Shown: piece after piece, positions 1-14,342 of the stretch
Numbering within the stretch: the stretch's first letter is position 1
Layout of the letters: every line of letters begins with the position of its first letter
Assembly: GCA_032173965.1 (NCBI GenBank)
Contig: CM063284.1
Span: 117,092,410 to 117,156,409 of the forward strand
DNA from: Sitta carolinensis
Taxonomy: Eukaryota; Chordata; Aves; Passeriformes; Sittidae
DNA length: 64,000 nt
Direction: 5' to 3'
Made by a program: the position numbers and the translations under genes
Notes under the pieces: model-generated
What the model saw: the letters and a program-made list of their open reading frames with translations, nothing else
The model's database searches: none
Told to the model about the DNA's origin: nothing

Positions 1-1336
1 TTTCCTTTTGTGCACTTTTGTTTTATCCAAATGTTCCTTAAAATTTGATGCAGATTCAAATTTACTCTGTGAATCACTTTTCCTCCATCCAGTTCTTAGT
101 GAACTGGGTTTCTTGGGAGAATTACATCAATCATCAATTGACAGCTTGAAGGGCAACATAGAAGAAAGGCAAGTGTTGATGCATGAGCTCTATCACATTT
201 TTAATCTTGTTATTATGACTTATTTCAACTTGTTTAAAGGGAATATGGACATATTAATAGTGATGTTACATTTTTAGTACTTAGAAAAGTTTCTCAAAAA
301 AGGCTTGAAAACACTAAAGAAAATGTTGGGGAGTAACTTTGTGTGTGCAAGTTTGAACACCTGTGTCTGCAATTTCCGACTTTCTCAATTGCATTTTGAA
401 AAGAAATGCTTTAATACAATAGCTCAAATGTTCCTTTCTTCATGTTACTTAATTGCAAGAGAAAAAAAATAGTTCTGTAAGTATCTGACTTTCAGGTTAG
501 TGTGTGGTTTTTATTCTTTTCTTGTTAATACTTTTTTATTTCACTGGTGCCCAGCGAGTCTTTTAGTCCAATCATGTAGAAGAGTTCTTGACTTTGTAAG
601 TAGTAGTTTTTACTGCTCCCATAGTAAGAAAGAATAATTGCATCAAAGGATGCTGAGAGATGAGGGTGCTACAAAATATCAAAAGAAGTTTCAAAAGGCT
701 CAGAAGCAGAATTAAGGCGTTTCTCATTGTTGTAAGCTAAATCTGCATCTTGGAAATCCTATAAGAACTCTTCCTATATTTGTGTGGTAAGTAGTCAGAA
801 TGAGAAATGGGTTAACAGTCCACCTGTAATAACAGGTCTGTTTGTGGTGGCTGATGCTTTATGGGTATTGTAATTTATTGTTGGCCAGTGGTTTCCTGTT
901 GAAGGATGCCTACTCCATTTTTGTGAAATTTTTCATGAAAAAGCTTATGGGTGGTACACAAATATATCATAGTGGAGAGAGAAATGCAGATGAAAACTTT
1001 GCTCCCCAGTGTTTTCCTAATAATTTCACATGAATCAGGCATATATTAAAGAACTACAAATTTCTCTGGAGCTGGAATGCAATTATCGTTATGTAGGGAG
1101 AAGTCAGAAATGAGGGTGGAATATTACTGGGAGTTGTTGAAGAAAAGGGTAAGCAGTGAAGAAGACTCATAAGGAAAGCTGGTGTAATGAAGAAAAATGT
1201 TTCTTAGAGACAGATAAGGGAACTGTAAGCATGATGTGGATGAGAGAAAAAGGTAAAGGATATTCAGAAAGTGGAATTACTTGCTGGTTATGAATATAAA
1301 CAAGAAATTCAGATATAAACCCTAAATTACATATAA

Positions 1337-1650
1337 ATCATAGAATCATACAATTGAGGTTGGAGGGGATGTCTGCAGATCACTTAATCCACCACCTATC
1401 CTGTGCTCAAAGGAGGATCAACTAGAGCAGATTTCTTGGGACACTGTCCAGCCGGTTTTTTAATAGCTTCAAAGATGTGGACTCCACAACTCCTCCAGAC
1501 ATCTTATTCCAGTGTTTGACCATCCTCATACTACAAAAGTGTTCAGGGTTCAGATAAAATTTCTTATTTTTTAATTGGTTCCCACTGCATATTGTCCTCC
1601 CACTAGACACCACTGAGAAGAGTTTGGCTCCATCTTCTTTGGTCACTTCA
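1337..1650 (-). mobile_element. CR1 LINE, 3' end, 5'-truncated
   Basis: On the + strand the element starts with the reverse complement of the CR1 tail (atcatagaatcata), followed by a GGTTGGAGGGG block, so the element lies on the minus strand. Farther in are typical CR1 3' blocks: gactccacaactcctccaga, ttccagtgtttgacca, gttcag and caccactgagaagagtttgg. These match the end of the reverse-transcriptase frame and 3' UTR of avian CR1. A minus-strand open frame of 74 codons (1422-1646) is a relic of that reverse-transcriptase end. The copy is diverged and lacks everything upstream, as is usual for CR1. The exact left and right limits are uncertain by about 10-20 bases. Confidence 0.93.
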
Positions 1651-4600
1651 TTAATTTCTGGCAGAGAAGGAAAATGAGAAGGAAACTTAGAGGGGTAGCT
1701 CTTGAACTGAACACTTGATTAAACAGTGCTGAAACCATCAGCAAAGTATTGCCTAATGAATTCAGAGCAATGCGTCTTTGTATAGTCTTTGTAGGGTTAC
1801 ATTAAACACACCAGACCCCTCCATTAATGTCTCCTCAAATGCAAACATTTTAGAGAGCTCTGGAATTTGGCTAGCATCCAAAGTTAAACAAAAATAAACT
1901 GAATACCCTTTGTGATATTCTTTGTTGTTTCTCTTCATAACAGCTAATTGATATTTTGATTTTCTTTTGTAAAAAATACACTGGATAAATTATACAATGG
2001 ACAAAATTAATTTATGATATAATTCTGTTAGAATAGCTTGACTACAGTGAAGTAATAAGAGGTGCATTTGACTGATAATATTTGCATACTCTCACAAGGA
2101 CCTGATGTTTTTCAAGCTGTGTAATTGGAAACCAAACAATTAGTACAATAGGTCAACAACTGTCTTTTCTAAGAAGTGCACATCACCTCGTTAGGGAAAT
2201 TAGGGGAGATTTTCCATACTGACTGCACATTGCTTTGTGAGATTAAGCAAGGTCACATAATATGAAAATATGAAAAAGCTCGTGTGGCTTTTCTTATCTT
2301 TACAGTATTTTCATCATAAATGTTAGCACTTGAAGTTTAAATGTGGTTTGGTTTGGATTTGTTTCGTTTTCTTTCTTCATAGTTCTACTTGTCAAATTGT
2401 TTGAGAGGATCTCTTGCACGTTTGGTTCCTACAGAAGCAAAATATTTGGCTGACATAGTAAAAGAAGAATTTTACAAGAAAATTATTTTCAATCTCCTCT
2501 AACTGCGCATTTTAAGCCCCTTATAGATTAGTAATCTTATCCCACTCCAGCCTAAATTAAAAGATTAAATAAGAGAGACTTCTCCTGGGCCTAAAAATTT
2601 TTTCTTCTTTCAGTCTGTTTCACTCAAAAGTTGAATAAGTTAACTCATGATAAAATTCAGTATGTATCCAGAGACTGCCACCAAGGTTGAATATATCCCT
2701 ATTTTCATTCTGAGGGAATTTCCTCGTGATACACAAGTCTTTTCTTTCATGCTTTTTAGACAGCATTTAAAAACCAAAAAGGAAGTAATGATAAACTCCA
2801 GGAGTGTGAGTGAGGAAATGGCAAGAAAAAAAGGATATGTAAGAATGGCTATTAATATTTATCATATTTCTACAGAAAAATATGAACAAACTTCTAAGAA
2901 GCAAACGAAAGGTAATGACCTAAATGACTCCTGTGTGCCATAATTCAATTGTCATTTCCGGCCTCTTGTTTCTGAATGGGGAATGGAAAACAAAGATGGA
3001 ACTCAAGTTTTGAAACTAAAGCAAGAAAATCTATCTTAAGTGCAGTCCAGGTTATGAGAACAACAACTGTCCAAAACAAATATTACCAAAGCACTTACTT
3101 TCTTAAAAAAATATAAAGAAATTTTCTTCATTGTTTTTAATGTGTTGACTTCCCAGAAGAGTCTGCTTTTAATTCTGAAGAAACATGATTGCTTCATTTT
3201 TAATGAGGAGGCTGAACTGTTCTTGGCAATCTCTTAAGTTGAAATGGGGTTAACTATACTGCAGGAATATCTCAAGTTGTATATTTTGGTAATGCATGAT
3301 GTAAACAGCTTTTTTTTTTTTTTTTTTTTTTACTTGTAACACAAACTTTTGTAGCTTAGAGATCAAAGGATGGCTAACGAGTAAAAAGCTGTAAAGAACA
3401 TGCTGTCAGTAGTACAGGGAAGTGTTTAATACCAAAACCAGTTATTATATAATAGTATGTCATGAACATATTAGTAAGCTTGTTCTGTAATAATCCAAGC
3501 AAACCAGAAAAATATTTTTCAACACCCCTCTCCCCCCCATCATAAGAGATAATTATGTTCCTATTGGTCACATGATGCCTCATCCAACACACGGTATGTT
3601 TCCAAGTTTATTCTTACCAAATCACTTATCTTCTTGAAAAAATAACTGGTTAAAGCTGATGCTCTTTTTTCCTGGAGACACATACCAGCCAGACTAGGGA
3701 ACAGGGGATTTGTGGTTAATGGTTATCTCCCCAAAAGATAAGGCACTACTTTGTATATTGATCTTGTTGCAGGGAATCCTGATCAAGGATTCAACTGACT
3801 CTAATGTTAATTTATGTGATTTGTGTATCACAATGAAATGTAAAGATTGTTGTTTTACTACTGGTTTAACAACATATTGTGCTTACATTCCCAGCATAGA
3901 ATTTAAATAATGTTTGATACTTTATGTAGAAATGGGAGTGCAAAGTGTTTGCCCAACTAGAGTATACTATTATCAAAGCCCATCTGTTTCCAGCAAGAGC
4001 TAGTACATAAGAATCATTCTCATCTAATTTAATACACAGATGAATTTGCACTTGCCTTTCTTAACCTCTAACCATTTTTAAGTGAGCAGCTAGGAAAAAA
4101 AAAACCCAAACAATTTACATGTATAAAAATCTGTAAGTCTTATTTCACTGGATCATAGAAGACATCAGTTCCTTTAAGCTGGGGTTGGGCTGGTCCTCCC
4201 GATCTAACATCCCCACTACCCATTTCTTAAGCGTCTTCAGCTGAAAACTAATCTTTGCTTTCTTGTCTGTGAGTCCTCAGTGGGTCACTCTACCAAATAT
4301 TGAGTGAGGAAATAACAGGCCAAAGACTTTGTTAGGATTCTTTATACTCTAGCTGTTTTCATTTGTCTTTCACAGTTTTGACCAGAGATGTGGAGAGGAG
4401 AGGCACAGAAGTCATCAAGTTATGCAGAGCTTGCTAAATATCTTAAGACTATTTGATGTCTAGGAATGGTCTGGGGTTTCATAGCACATGGTGGTGAAGG
4501 TGGTGGTCTCCAGATCTGACTGATCCTCTTTTCCTAAGCTTATTTGACCCTTCTCTGATTGGGAACTTTTCTTTCCTTCAAATCCATCAGATATTTTATG

Positions 4601-7600
4601 CAACTGTTTTTGCTTCTACAAGATGCTTGACTTGAGGCAAGGATGATAATGTGACCTCACAAACTGAGGGCAGAAATTTTGGGCTGCCCTGGATAAAGAG
4701 TAATTGGAGTCCATAATGTGACAGTAACAGCTGAGGTGGAATGTCAAGTAAAATCCAATTCCCACAGTGCCAGTGTTTCTGAGCAATGACATTTGTAGCT
4801 GTATTCTGCTTTGCAAACTTCTTGTGGAATGTACTAATTCTTGTATTTTTTATTGTACTGGAACAGAGAGAATATTTTCCCACTAGTAAATTTTTATATT
4901 TAAAAGACACAGTGAAAACTTATTTAAAATAAATAAGCAAAAAAAGGTGGATGTAGAATAATAGAGATTGTTACAAAATAGAAGTTTACATGACCGGTGA
5001 TTACTATTACCAGATTTCCACAGCAAAAGCAGGCCTTGTGCCAACAAACACTCAAATTCTGATAAATTCTGGAATTTTCTATACTGAAAAGGTCTTTCCT
5101 ACTTGTATTCCACTGTGCCAGATGAATCTTGCATTAACATTCTACGTTTTGCATACAAAGAACCTTGTATTTTACTTAATCAGGGAATCGATTCAAAACT
5201 TGTTCTTTACACATGGCTGATTACCTCGATAGATTGTAAGGTATTAAATGTGTGAAATAGTCTATAAAACAGCTCCAGCCAATTAATCCTAATTTCACAA
5301 CTCCAAAGAGGAGTTTCTGAAAGTACCTGCAAGTACTTTGTTAGCGACCTTCCTGATATGTGCATCCTACCTGTCAATACCATTTATCACTCCTGCTATT
5401 TAATTGCTCTTTTATTCAAATTAAATACCTTCCAGCCATTTAAAGAACTGAATTATGTTGCTTCTTCTTGCAATTGTCACACTAGTTAATTAGCTCTTGG
5501 CATGCCTGAGTGTCTGAAGAAATTGGTAAAATGATTTGTAATTGTTCACTGAAGTACAAAGAGGCACTTTAATAAAGCCACATAAATGCAGGAGAATAGA
5601 TGAGTATTTCAGCCTAATTTAGGTGAAAGTTTTTATTTTATCAGCAAGAATTAGAAAAGCTCATTCATTTTATATGCAAGCTATGCGCTCATCATCTCTG
5701 CCTGTACCTGAGCTTAGCAAGGTTATAAAACATATTGAAAACACTGAAAATATAAAATGGGGTTTTATAGAAACAAACTGCCAAATAAAATTTTAAAGAG
5801 TTCTTCTTGTCCAACCCCTGATGTTAAATTGAATCTTAGCCCTAGCTTATATTGTAACTGAGATGTTTGGAGATATCTGAATACCGTGGCAGCTAGTACC
5901 TTGGTATGGGTGAAGCCCCAAGCTCCCAGCTCTGACACAGTACACTTAAGGTAGCTTTAGTGCTCTTCACTGGCACAAAACAGCACTAAAGCCCACCCAA
6001 GTAATCAGAAGAGAATTTCCCTGTAGCCTTCCTTCTGGTAGTTGTGAGACTTGAGAAATACAAAGGTATTAGACAATGCTTTTTCTTTCATCAGTCTTGT
6101 TCCTTGGACTAGTGAGTGCAAAGGGGAGACCCAACAAGCTTTCAGTGGATCCCCCTGAGTGATTTTGTCCTGCATGTTGCACAAGGCTTCCAACAGTGTC
6201 ATGTTTGCAAGGGCTGTGTGTTTGCAACACACAAGCAAAGCTAACTTAAGACTAAGTAGAGGATTACACTGGTCTAGCTGTGGGGTAGTTTAATGTGATT
6301 TTTCTCTTTCACAGGAAATCCCAGAGCACCTCTGTTTGGAAAGGTAGTTTACTCCACCTGCTTATTAGCTCATTTTTCCTTCCCTGGGCAGGATGCATGG
6401 TGCATGTTGGGTGAAGCATAGTCTGAGTATACTGAGAGGGGAATGAATCCTGGGGAGCTGGAATTTCAGAAGTGCTGTTGCCTCTTAGCTTGCTGTTTAG
6501 CAAGTATTCAGTCTCCCAAGGAATCACATAGCTACTAATGAGGGTGCCAAGTGCCTTGTTACTGCAGAATTTAATGTACTGCAACAATGGTGTCAGATAA
6601 TTAGCTTGACAGACCAATAGATTTTCCAATAAAACTGTAAACCTTTTTTATTGTTATTATTTAGAACAGTCATTGTAGCCTTTTGATGAAATTAAAATCA
6701 GTTCAGAAATAAAGAGCATAAAGTCTGTGGGCATTCTCGTAATTTTGGTCACCTTGTCTGAGAATTATCTTTGGACAGCTTCCCCTCGTTGCTTCCATGC
6801 TCACTGTAATTCAGCCTTCTTTGAGATAAAATGGTACATAATTTGATCAAGAAAGGCAATACAATGTGAAAAATTAGTTTTCATAAGCAGTAGCCATTTC
6901 AAATAACTGCAGTATTTACAGATTAAGTTTTTCAACTAACAAACTGTTGTCTTTCCTAACACTCTAATTTTAGTCACTCCTATTCGAATTATTGCTTTTC
7001 TGAACAAAAATACTGTATAAAATATAGAAAGCATGCTTCTTATTCACAGTCTCTGCTTCAAAATGTAATTAAAATATTTGTTGTAGTTTTTGAGGATACT
7101 TGATGATGAGGCTGGACTGGAGTGCCACAGTTGAGACCTTCTGGGGTACATTTATAAACTCAGCTCATCTTGATCAGATCAGAGATGAAAGTCAGTTATA
7201 AAAAACCCCTTCTAAATTGATAAATATCCACAAGTGATTATTCCCTGATACCTCATTAGCTGTTACGACTTTATCTGCATGGCATAGGAAGAATGTTTTG
7301 CATTAGGAGAGGCATGAATTGCTTTCCAGGAGGCATGTTTGTGCTGCTGAGGTCGGGGCTCCACGGCCACACTGGATGGATGTGCAGGACAGCTGTGGGA
7401 GCAGGTCAGCTACGGGTGTGGTGCTTTAGCAGGCAGCTGTCTGTGACAGTGAGCTGGGGAGCTCAAACCCAGTTCACATTGTTAGTTCTGCACAAAATAA
7501 TTGTCAGTTACCTAGAGTTTTAACTGGGTATTGCTTAGTGAAACAAAATATATTCTGTGAAGTTTTCAGCCAGCTAGATTTAAAATACAAATGGAGCATG

Positions 7601-10600
7601 GCAAGGAATTGTGAAAGGAAGCATGGACAAATCGCCATGTGGTCAGCAGAAATGCAGACGTTTCTTCAGACCCCCTCTTGCAGCTACTGAAGGGAGTGGA
7701 GGCATCACGGTAAAATGTCCCATTAACATGTCTGGCTTAAGGAAAAAATAACCAGCAGGTGCTTTTATTTGAATTATATTGCCCAGGACAGTTTTGCCTC
7801 TGTTTTTGTTCCTAGTGTTACTTCTAGTGTGAATCAGGTTTCAAAAGCATGCCTGTGCCTTTGTGGTGACTTGCAATGTGGAATGGGAAGGTGGATGATT
7901 GCCCTGAGGGGACATGAGCCTCCTTCCTTGGACACCTGCTTTCTCTGCAGGTGGTGGTGGCTTTGCCTCACTAGATAAAGTAGAAAGTCTCAAACTTAAT
8001 CCTTTCCTCACTGTGTCTCATCTTTTTATTCCCTTTCTCCAAGATTACACATTATGTGCCTTTTTTTCCCCTGTGCAGTCTAACGGGGTTTCAGACACTT
8101 TAAAATGGAATGCAGCACCGCTATGGGAGACAAAGGAGAACGCTCTGATGGAAGGATGAAATGACATGTGGTTTGGCTACCAGTGCAGAGACAGCTTTGA
8201 TTGAAGTGAAGCACAGGAAAGGCATAAGAGCAATCACAGGGAACTATTACAGATCTCTGAGGGCAGAATAAAAAGGCAGACTAGGAAATGTTTATGCAGA
8301 TGGAGGCAGAGGCTTTTGGAAAGGCTAAGGACGCTAAGCACAGAGGACATGTTCAACTGTCCTTTGAGTCAAAATTGAAGTATTCCCTGTAGGATTTTAG
8401 TGGGAACAATTTCAGAAAGGATTTTTTGTGAGCTGCATGAAATCTTTACAATGTTTCTGATAGACACGAGTTAGATGATGTGTTATCACTGCATTAATAG
8501 ATTCAGAAATTTGTTAGCAAGGGTGATGCGCAAGACAAAAACCCCAATGCAAACAGTTTTTCTGCAGGGCATAAGTGAAACAGTGTTGGGACATAACTGT
8601 GGCAGCTGTTTCATCAGTATGCCCCATCTGCATATCCTCAGATATTGAAGTGCCTTTCACAGGCTGGGGGAACTTGGAGTCCAAAGCCTCCTCCTTTAGG
8701 TGAGCCCACAACGCTGCTAGGGCAGCTGAACGCTCATGGAACTCCATCTGCACAATTTACTTCTGCTCAGAGCTTGCCACCTTTACTACATACCTGGTGA
8801 GCAGTTTCCGAAGAAGTTAATATTGCAAATGGTGTGACTGCAGTGAGTCCATGAAGAAAAGAAATAGAAGAAAAGAAAAAGTCTGAGACATCAGTCTGTT
8901 CAAAAAGAGTGTTCGTGAAAGGAATAAAAGGCGGAAGGGGAATCAGGCTTGCTGAAGATTCTGCATATGTTTTCAATAATACAGAATGAACTGTTGTATT
9001 TGGCAGGGAGCCATGGAAATCAGAGGGTATAATCTTATAACTAGGAAATTAGGAACTATAAAATGCTTTAAGTATACAAGAGGGAATAAACATATGTACT
9101 GAATTACTGTTCAAATGAGGAGAACTACCAAGACAGCTCTTAAACAGAGGGTGAGAATGAGAAGAAAAAGGAAAATAAATTAATCTTTGTATTTCCTGCA
9201 GAATTTTCCAAACCAGGCTCTTCTGGGTATTTAGAAAACTTTTGGAAAAAAACCCAACCCAAACATTTATCAGTGACTTGGGTAGCTTAAAAAAATAAGA
9301 TCTTTCACTGCAGTTCCTGTTGGGGCAATGAAAAGGGGTTTGAGTTTAAGGAGATGTAAAGATATAGTGTATATTTAACCATCTTGCTGTATTTAACTGA
9401 GGTTAGGCACAACATAAGTTCAGAAGGTGTAGTTATATGGCTGTCTTTTATGGCAGAGGGCACTGGGACCAAGAGAAGTATTCTTTCTTGTAAAGGGTGG
9501 ATAATAAGGAGATACTTCCAGAAAATGAGTTTGGAATGCATTCTGTAGTCTCATGAATAATAAAAGCTAAGGGAATTTTGTGTGATGCTGATATTTTTGA
9601 GTCTTGTGCTTCAGGTATTTCTCTGATTGACTCCTTTTTGTAAGGGCATGTGGCAGAATGCAGAAGAAAAGCTAAGTCAGACTGGCAAGTCAGATTTAAG
9701 TGTGTCATGGGGTTAATTCCACCGAAGTCTCTAATTATTTGCAGAAAACAGGATATAAAGAATGTTTAAAATAGGAAACAGCTACTTTGAGGATGTGTGT
9801 TAATTCAAGTGCTGGATGAAGTAGCCTGGAGTACAGGCATTGTGTTTCTGCCTTCCCTCTTTCACACAGACTCCTCAGTTAGCTGTTTCTGCCTATGTGA
9901 TGGTGGTCAAAGAGAAAAGAATCTCCTATTTCGAAGGAGAAATTCATCAGAGGAATGTTATTGACCACAATTTGACTGAAGCAGTATGAGCTTCTCAGAA
10001 CAAAATAGAACATTATTTTTAAATTATAATTGGCAGAATTATCTAAGACAATTACAATATAGTATCATCTTTACCTCTTTCTAGTGGGAGAGATTTTTGC
10101 AAAGTGTGTAAGCTTTTATACTAAGCCTCCTTAGATTTAATGAAATAGTAAAGATACTTTATGCAAATTTCTCTGAAACAAGGCTATTTCCAACTCATCT
10201 TGATAAGTAAAGGCAGAGGAAGGTGTGCACTATTTGCCTCTTTCATTTTACAGTTTCTGGTTTAGTGGCTTGTCTCAGTTCCCCAGGTCAAGCAGCAATT
10301 CCCCTTTCTGTGGTGCATGTGAGAGCTGAGCTGAAGAGTTTTAAGCTTGAAAATACTTGTTATGTGCATTGTGCTGACCTCAGTGTGTATCTTGGTGAAC
10401 AAAATTCCTTGTGAGTTGTAGTCTGTGTGATCAAGTCTTATATGTAAATAAAGGCAAAGAAGAACATTTGAGTCCATTTGTACTCTTTACATGTGATTAA
10501 GCGTCTGAATAAATATTGTCTATATCAGGCCTAGATTGTCCAAATATGTTGGACATCTTTCTGTCATATGTTTATAGTTAAATAGATATATTCGTACCCC

Positions 10601-12899
10601 ACAGTAATTCTTAAGTAGAGGCTAAGTTCTGTAAAAGCTTATGATAATTATTATCACAAATATAAATACTGATTTCAGTGAAAAACAAGATATGCTTCTT
10701 AAATATAGTCTAATACTGGGAATTCCCAAAGCATCTTTAAATGATGAACTCAATAATGATGCTGCTGTTAAGCTGTCTTAATGTTGCAACTTGGAATCCT
10801 GTCCTCTGGTTTTGATGACAGGCTCTGTGCTACACCCATCAGCTTCAACCAAGCATTTTACAGTGTTTCATTGCCTATTTCAAATTATATGTGGAGTAGG
10901 AGGGAGAAATGAAGGCAATGAATCAGTCAGAGAGGGTTGGTGTCCTACAGAAAAGAACTTTTCTGTGGGGGTTTTAATAGGGTGGAGTAAGCAGTTACAG
11001 AATGATTTACTAGGTAGAAACCAGACTTCTTTTTTGACTAATGGCCCATGGTCCACCATCATCATTTCTCTTAGTGAGAGTGAGAAGTTTGTGTATGCTG
11101 TTGTTAATTCAGACTGCAAACTCACAAGGGACTATTTACTCTGGTATCATGATCTGGGACCACAGCCTTGTGTTTTCTATTTCATGCTAGCAATTCAGAC
11201 TATAAGCTCAAGAACTGTTTTTATTTAAATCAAAGGCAAAATTGAAGCTGTACTAAAGATCTGAGTTTGGAGCACAAGGTGATTATAGAACTCTTCTGAG
11301 GTGTTTGCTACAACAGCAATATGAATAATCATAATAATATAGCAGGGAATAATATTTTTAGCTAAATGTGTGGATCACTAGAGTATTAGTCTGCATAAAT
11401 ATGAATAGTCCATAATATTTCTCTAAAGCTGTGTAAAAGTATCCTTAGAAAACTTACTGAAATGTTTGGTTTTTTCTCCATGTTTTAAAAATATTTTATA
11501 ATAAAAAAATAATCTTAATAATGTTATTTATATTATTTTTATATTTTTACTGGACTAAAAAGAGAATTTATCAAAGTACCAAATTTAGCAGGACATATTT
11601 TGCATTTGCATGTGCATCTTTTTGCTTTAAAATATTTTTCTAAGCGGCATCTCTCCAGATTCAAAATGTGTGCTTTGTGACCTCTCTGATCAATTACAAT
11701 AAAACTCAATCCATGAATAATAACTAGAAAATATTAACATGTTCCTGGTTTTATCCCTTTGGACATTTAAAAATGGCATAAACATTGAATGCTGTATACA
11801 TTTAAAAGACTGGAAATCTCCTGGTGTTAAACAATAGACAGATTAAACTTCTATAATAGTATAATCACTATGAATTATTTGTCTCATCCTTCTCATTGTA
11901 CAGTGCTGCTGGTAGAATTTTCTGTTGCATAAAACATGCTCCTACTTTCTTTATATATTATAGCAGTTAGCTTAGATCTCTTGAGAGAAATAAAAATAGA
12001 TATTTATTTATATTGTGACTTTTTGAACAGGCAGAAAGAAGCTCCATAAACCAGATATGCTCCCTTTGATGAATTGTAATGTACGTAGAAGTTAAGAAAA
12101 TGCTGGTTTAGCTTAGCTCAGTTCAAAGATTTGTACTTTTGTATGCCAGGAGCAACAATAGGGGAACAGGGTGTCAGAATTCTGCTTGAAAGATTTAGGT
12201 ATAAAAAACTACAATTTAAAAACAAGGCCTTCTTAAGCAGACAGAGAGTATTTTGCTGATACAACAGTTGAAAGTGGGGCAAACCAGGAACTTAATGAAA
12301 AATGCAGAAAATTAAGTATGAAATTATGAAAATTTGCAGTGAAGAAGAGACAGAACATTTTGTTGGCTTCTACTGTTCCAGCTAAAGCTCAGACCTCCCC
12401 AGATGGTCAGAAAGATATTCTCTACCATATGTTACAAGAGTTTCAGCAAAAGATGGCCAAAGAAATGAGAATTCAGAGCAGAGGCAACACATAGCACTAA
12501 GAGAAGTTGAAATAAAAGTTTTTAATCCCAAGGCACTGTCTTGGGGCTCTTGGTCTGCTGGGTTCTGTGGTGTTCATCACAGCTCAGATTCAGAAGGTGT
12601 TAAAACAGGTCCATTCTGAGTGAATTCATGAATTGCAGTTGAGCTGATGAAGAGAAAAATCAGACTTTGTAAGGTAGTTGGCAGAATGAAATCTAATATC
12701 CTTCACTGCAGTTTTAAACCAGTGCCTAGTGCAAGAAATAATTTTAGGTATTCTACAGTGATAAAATTAAGCTGTAGTTCAAGCAGAAAATACCAGCTCA
12801 TCTTGATTGCAGGAAGTGATCACAAAGGCATGGAATCAGCCTAATCATCACCTACACCCTCTGAAATATTATTTCCCCTGGACATTTATTTAACCCCTT
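1651..12899. other. Intron 1 stretch with no recognised gene
   Basis: AT-rich sequence. Apart from the poly(T) at 3310-3331, I see no repeat family I can name. Open frames up to 145 codons (10791-11228 +) lack domain similarity I recognise. The stretch near 5460-5640 is rich in homeobox-like TAATTAG and GTAATTG words and could be a conserved noncoding element; that is only an impression. Confidence 0.6.
3310..3331. repeat. poly(T), 22 bases
   Basis: An uninterrupted run of T following agc. It could be the tail of a minus-strand retroposed sequence, but I recognise no element beside it. Confidence 0.95.
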
Positions 12900-13400
12900 A
12901 TTCCTAGGCAGGAACTGCTCGGAGATCACAGGGCTGCAGCAGTGGTACACGCTGTTCTGTGCACAGCATCTGGCTGCTGGAGTAACCTGGCAGCTGCTTC
13001 CCTCGTTCTCCATCCCACCCTCCCTACGGCTCCCGTCTTTATTCTCCCCGTGTCTGGCAGCCGGCGCAGAGCGCTCACGCTGTGCACATCTGGCGTGGAG
13101 CACATCCCCTCCCCTCACCGGGCTGGCACAGCTGCTGCTTCTAAATGGGACCTGGCCAGGCAACTGCTCCTAATGATTCCCCGACAGCTTTTTCCCACTT
13201 ACTGATCCAGCTTTCCTGTTCACCACCTGCTTAATTTCCCTTCCCCAAACACCCTGCTTGCTCAAACCCGCGTATTGAATCCTCTGCTCCCGGCAGCTTG
13301 CACGCTGAAGCCAGTGCTAATGCTGTTCTCCCTGGGCTGATTCCCCACACCTCCAGCTCCACAGTTTCTGCTGCTGTCATTCTTGGATTTAAAATAGCAA
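12900..13400. other. GC- and CpG-rich patch in intron 1
   Basis: This stretch stands out from the AT-rich intron. The 60 bases 13021-13080 contain 40 G/C and 7 CpG dinucleotides by direct count, and the adjoining lines also contain CpGs and many CTG/CAG-type motifs. Open frames exist on both strands (12942-13205 + and 12852-13163 -), but the translations show no known domain, and GC-rich DNA keeps frames open. It could be an enhancer or alternative promoter, an old LTR or other repeat, or a chance composition island. No function is assigned. Confidence 0.45.
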
Positions 13401-14301
13401 ACCAGTGAATGGAAGATTAGTTCTCTTGTCCCTGTTCTGCTGTGTTTTGGTTCAGATCATATGTCTGCAGGTTAATACTAGAAACAGGATAAAGCAGCAC
13501 CAAGGTTCTGAGTTACAAAATAAAGTTTAGAAAATGGGGTCTTGAGTTGACTTTTGGGCCTCTATCTCTAATGAGGTGTAAAAGATAATTGTAGTAATCG
13601 TGTCCTTGTGTTGTGGTGGGGCTGTCCCATGGGTGCAGTCAGTCTTACAGTTCACTTCTGCAGTAACAATTTGGGCTGTGAAACAGCGAAATTCAGTCAA
13701 CCAACCACCTTACCACTTTAGAGGACTTGAAGCTGCTGCAGACTTTGTTTTGGAAATCATCTCTATTTACTGTTTTAACACATATCACGGCTAGTGAGGA
13801 ATCTTATGATAATGGCTTTCCTTTTGGTAAGCACTGCTTTCCTTTCTGTTTTCCATTCTGGGAAAAAACATACTGCATACCAAAAATGAGCTTTTTTTTT
13901 CTTTCCCCAAAAGCAGAACTACTTGTAGCCTCGAAAATTCAGCCACGACGTGGGGAATCTGATGTTCAGTTCTAGGAACTAGGACTTGGGAAAAAATATC
14001 AGTATCTAGTATTCTTTATGAAACCCACCACTCCAGACTAAAACTTAGGACCCTTTTTATATCTTACATTTTCCATTAAAAAAAAATAATAGATTGTTGT
14101 GCCATATCACAGATGTGTTTCATCTGTGCTAGAACAGTTCCTGTAGATGCAGAACAGCAAGATCTGATTCTCGAATCTGAATCAGGTCAAATCTAAATAT
14201 GTGTTCAGATCTCATATCCCAGGTTAATTCCCAGGGTGCTAGAGGACTGCTAGCACAGCATTTGCCATCCCTGTCTTTTTCAAAATACTAGGATGAGTAG
14301 G

Positions 14302-14340
<39 letters not shown>
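14302..14340. repeat. poly(A), 39 bases
   Basis: An uninterrupted A run, followed by g and six more A. No AATAAA signal or recognisable element sits directly upstream, so a retroposed origin is not established. The lysine-rich start of the 14293-14523 open frame is simply this run read as codons. Confidence 0.95.

Positions 14341-14342
<2 letters not shown>

Noticed and set aside
1422..1646. 74-codon minus-strand frame as a gene
   Set aside because: It is the degraded 3' end of a CR1 reverse-transcriptase region, listed as part of the mobile element.
12852..13205. First exon of NKAIN3 in the GC-rich patch
   Set aside because: No ATG followed by an MGxC-type start and a donor at the expected 18 codons was found on the + strand.
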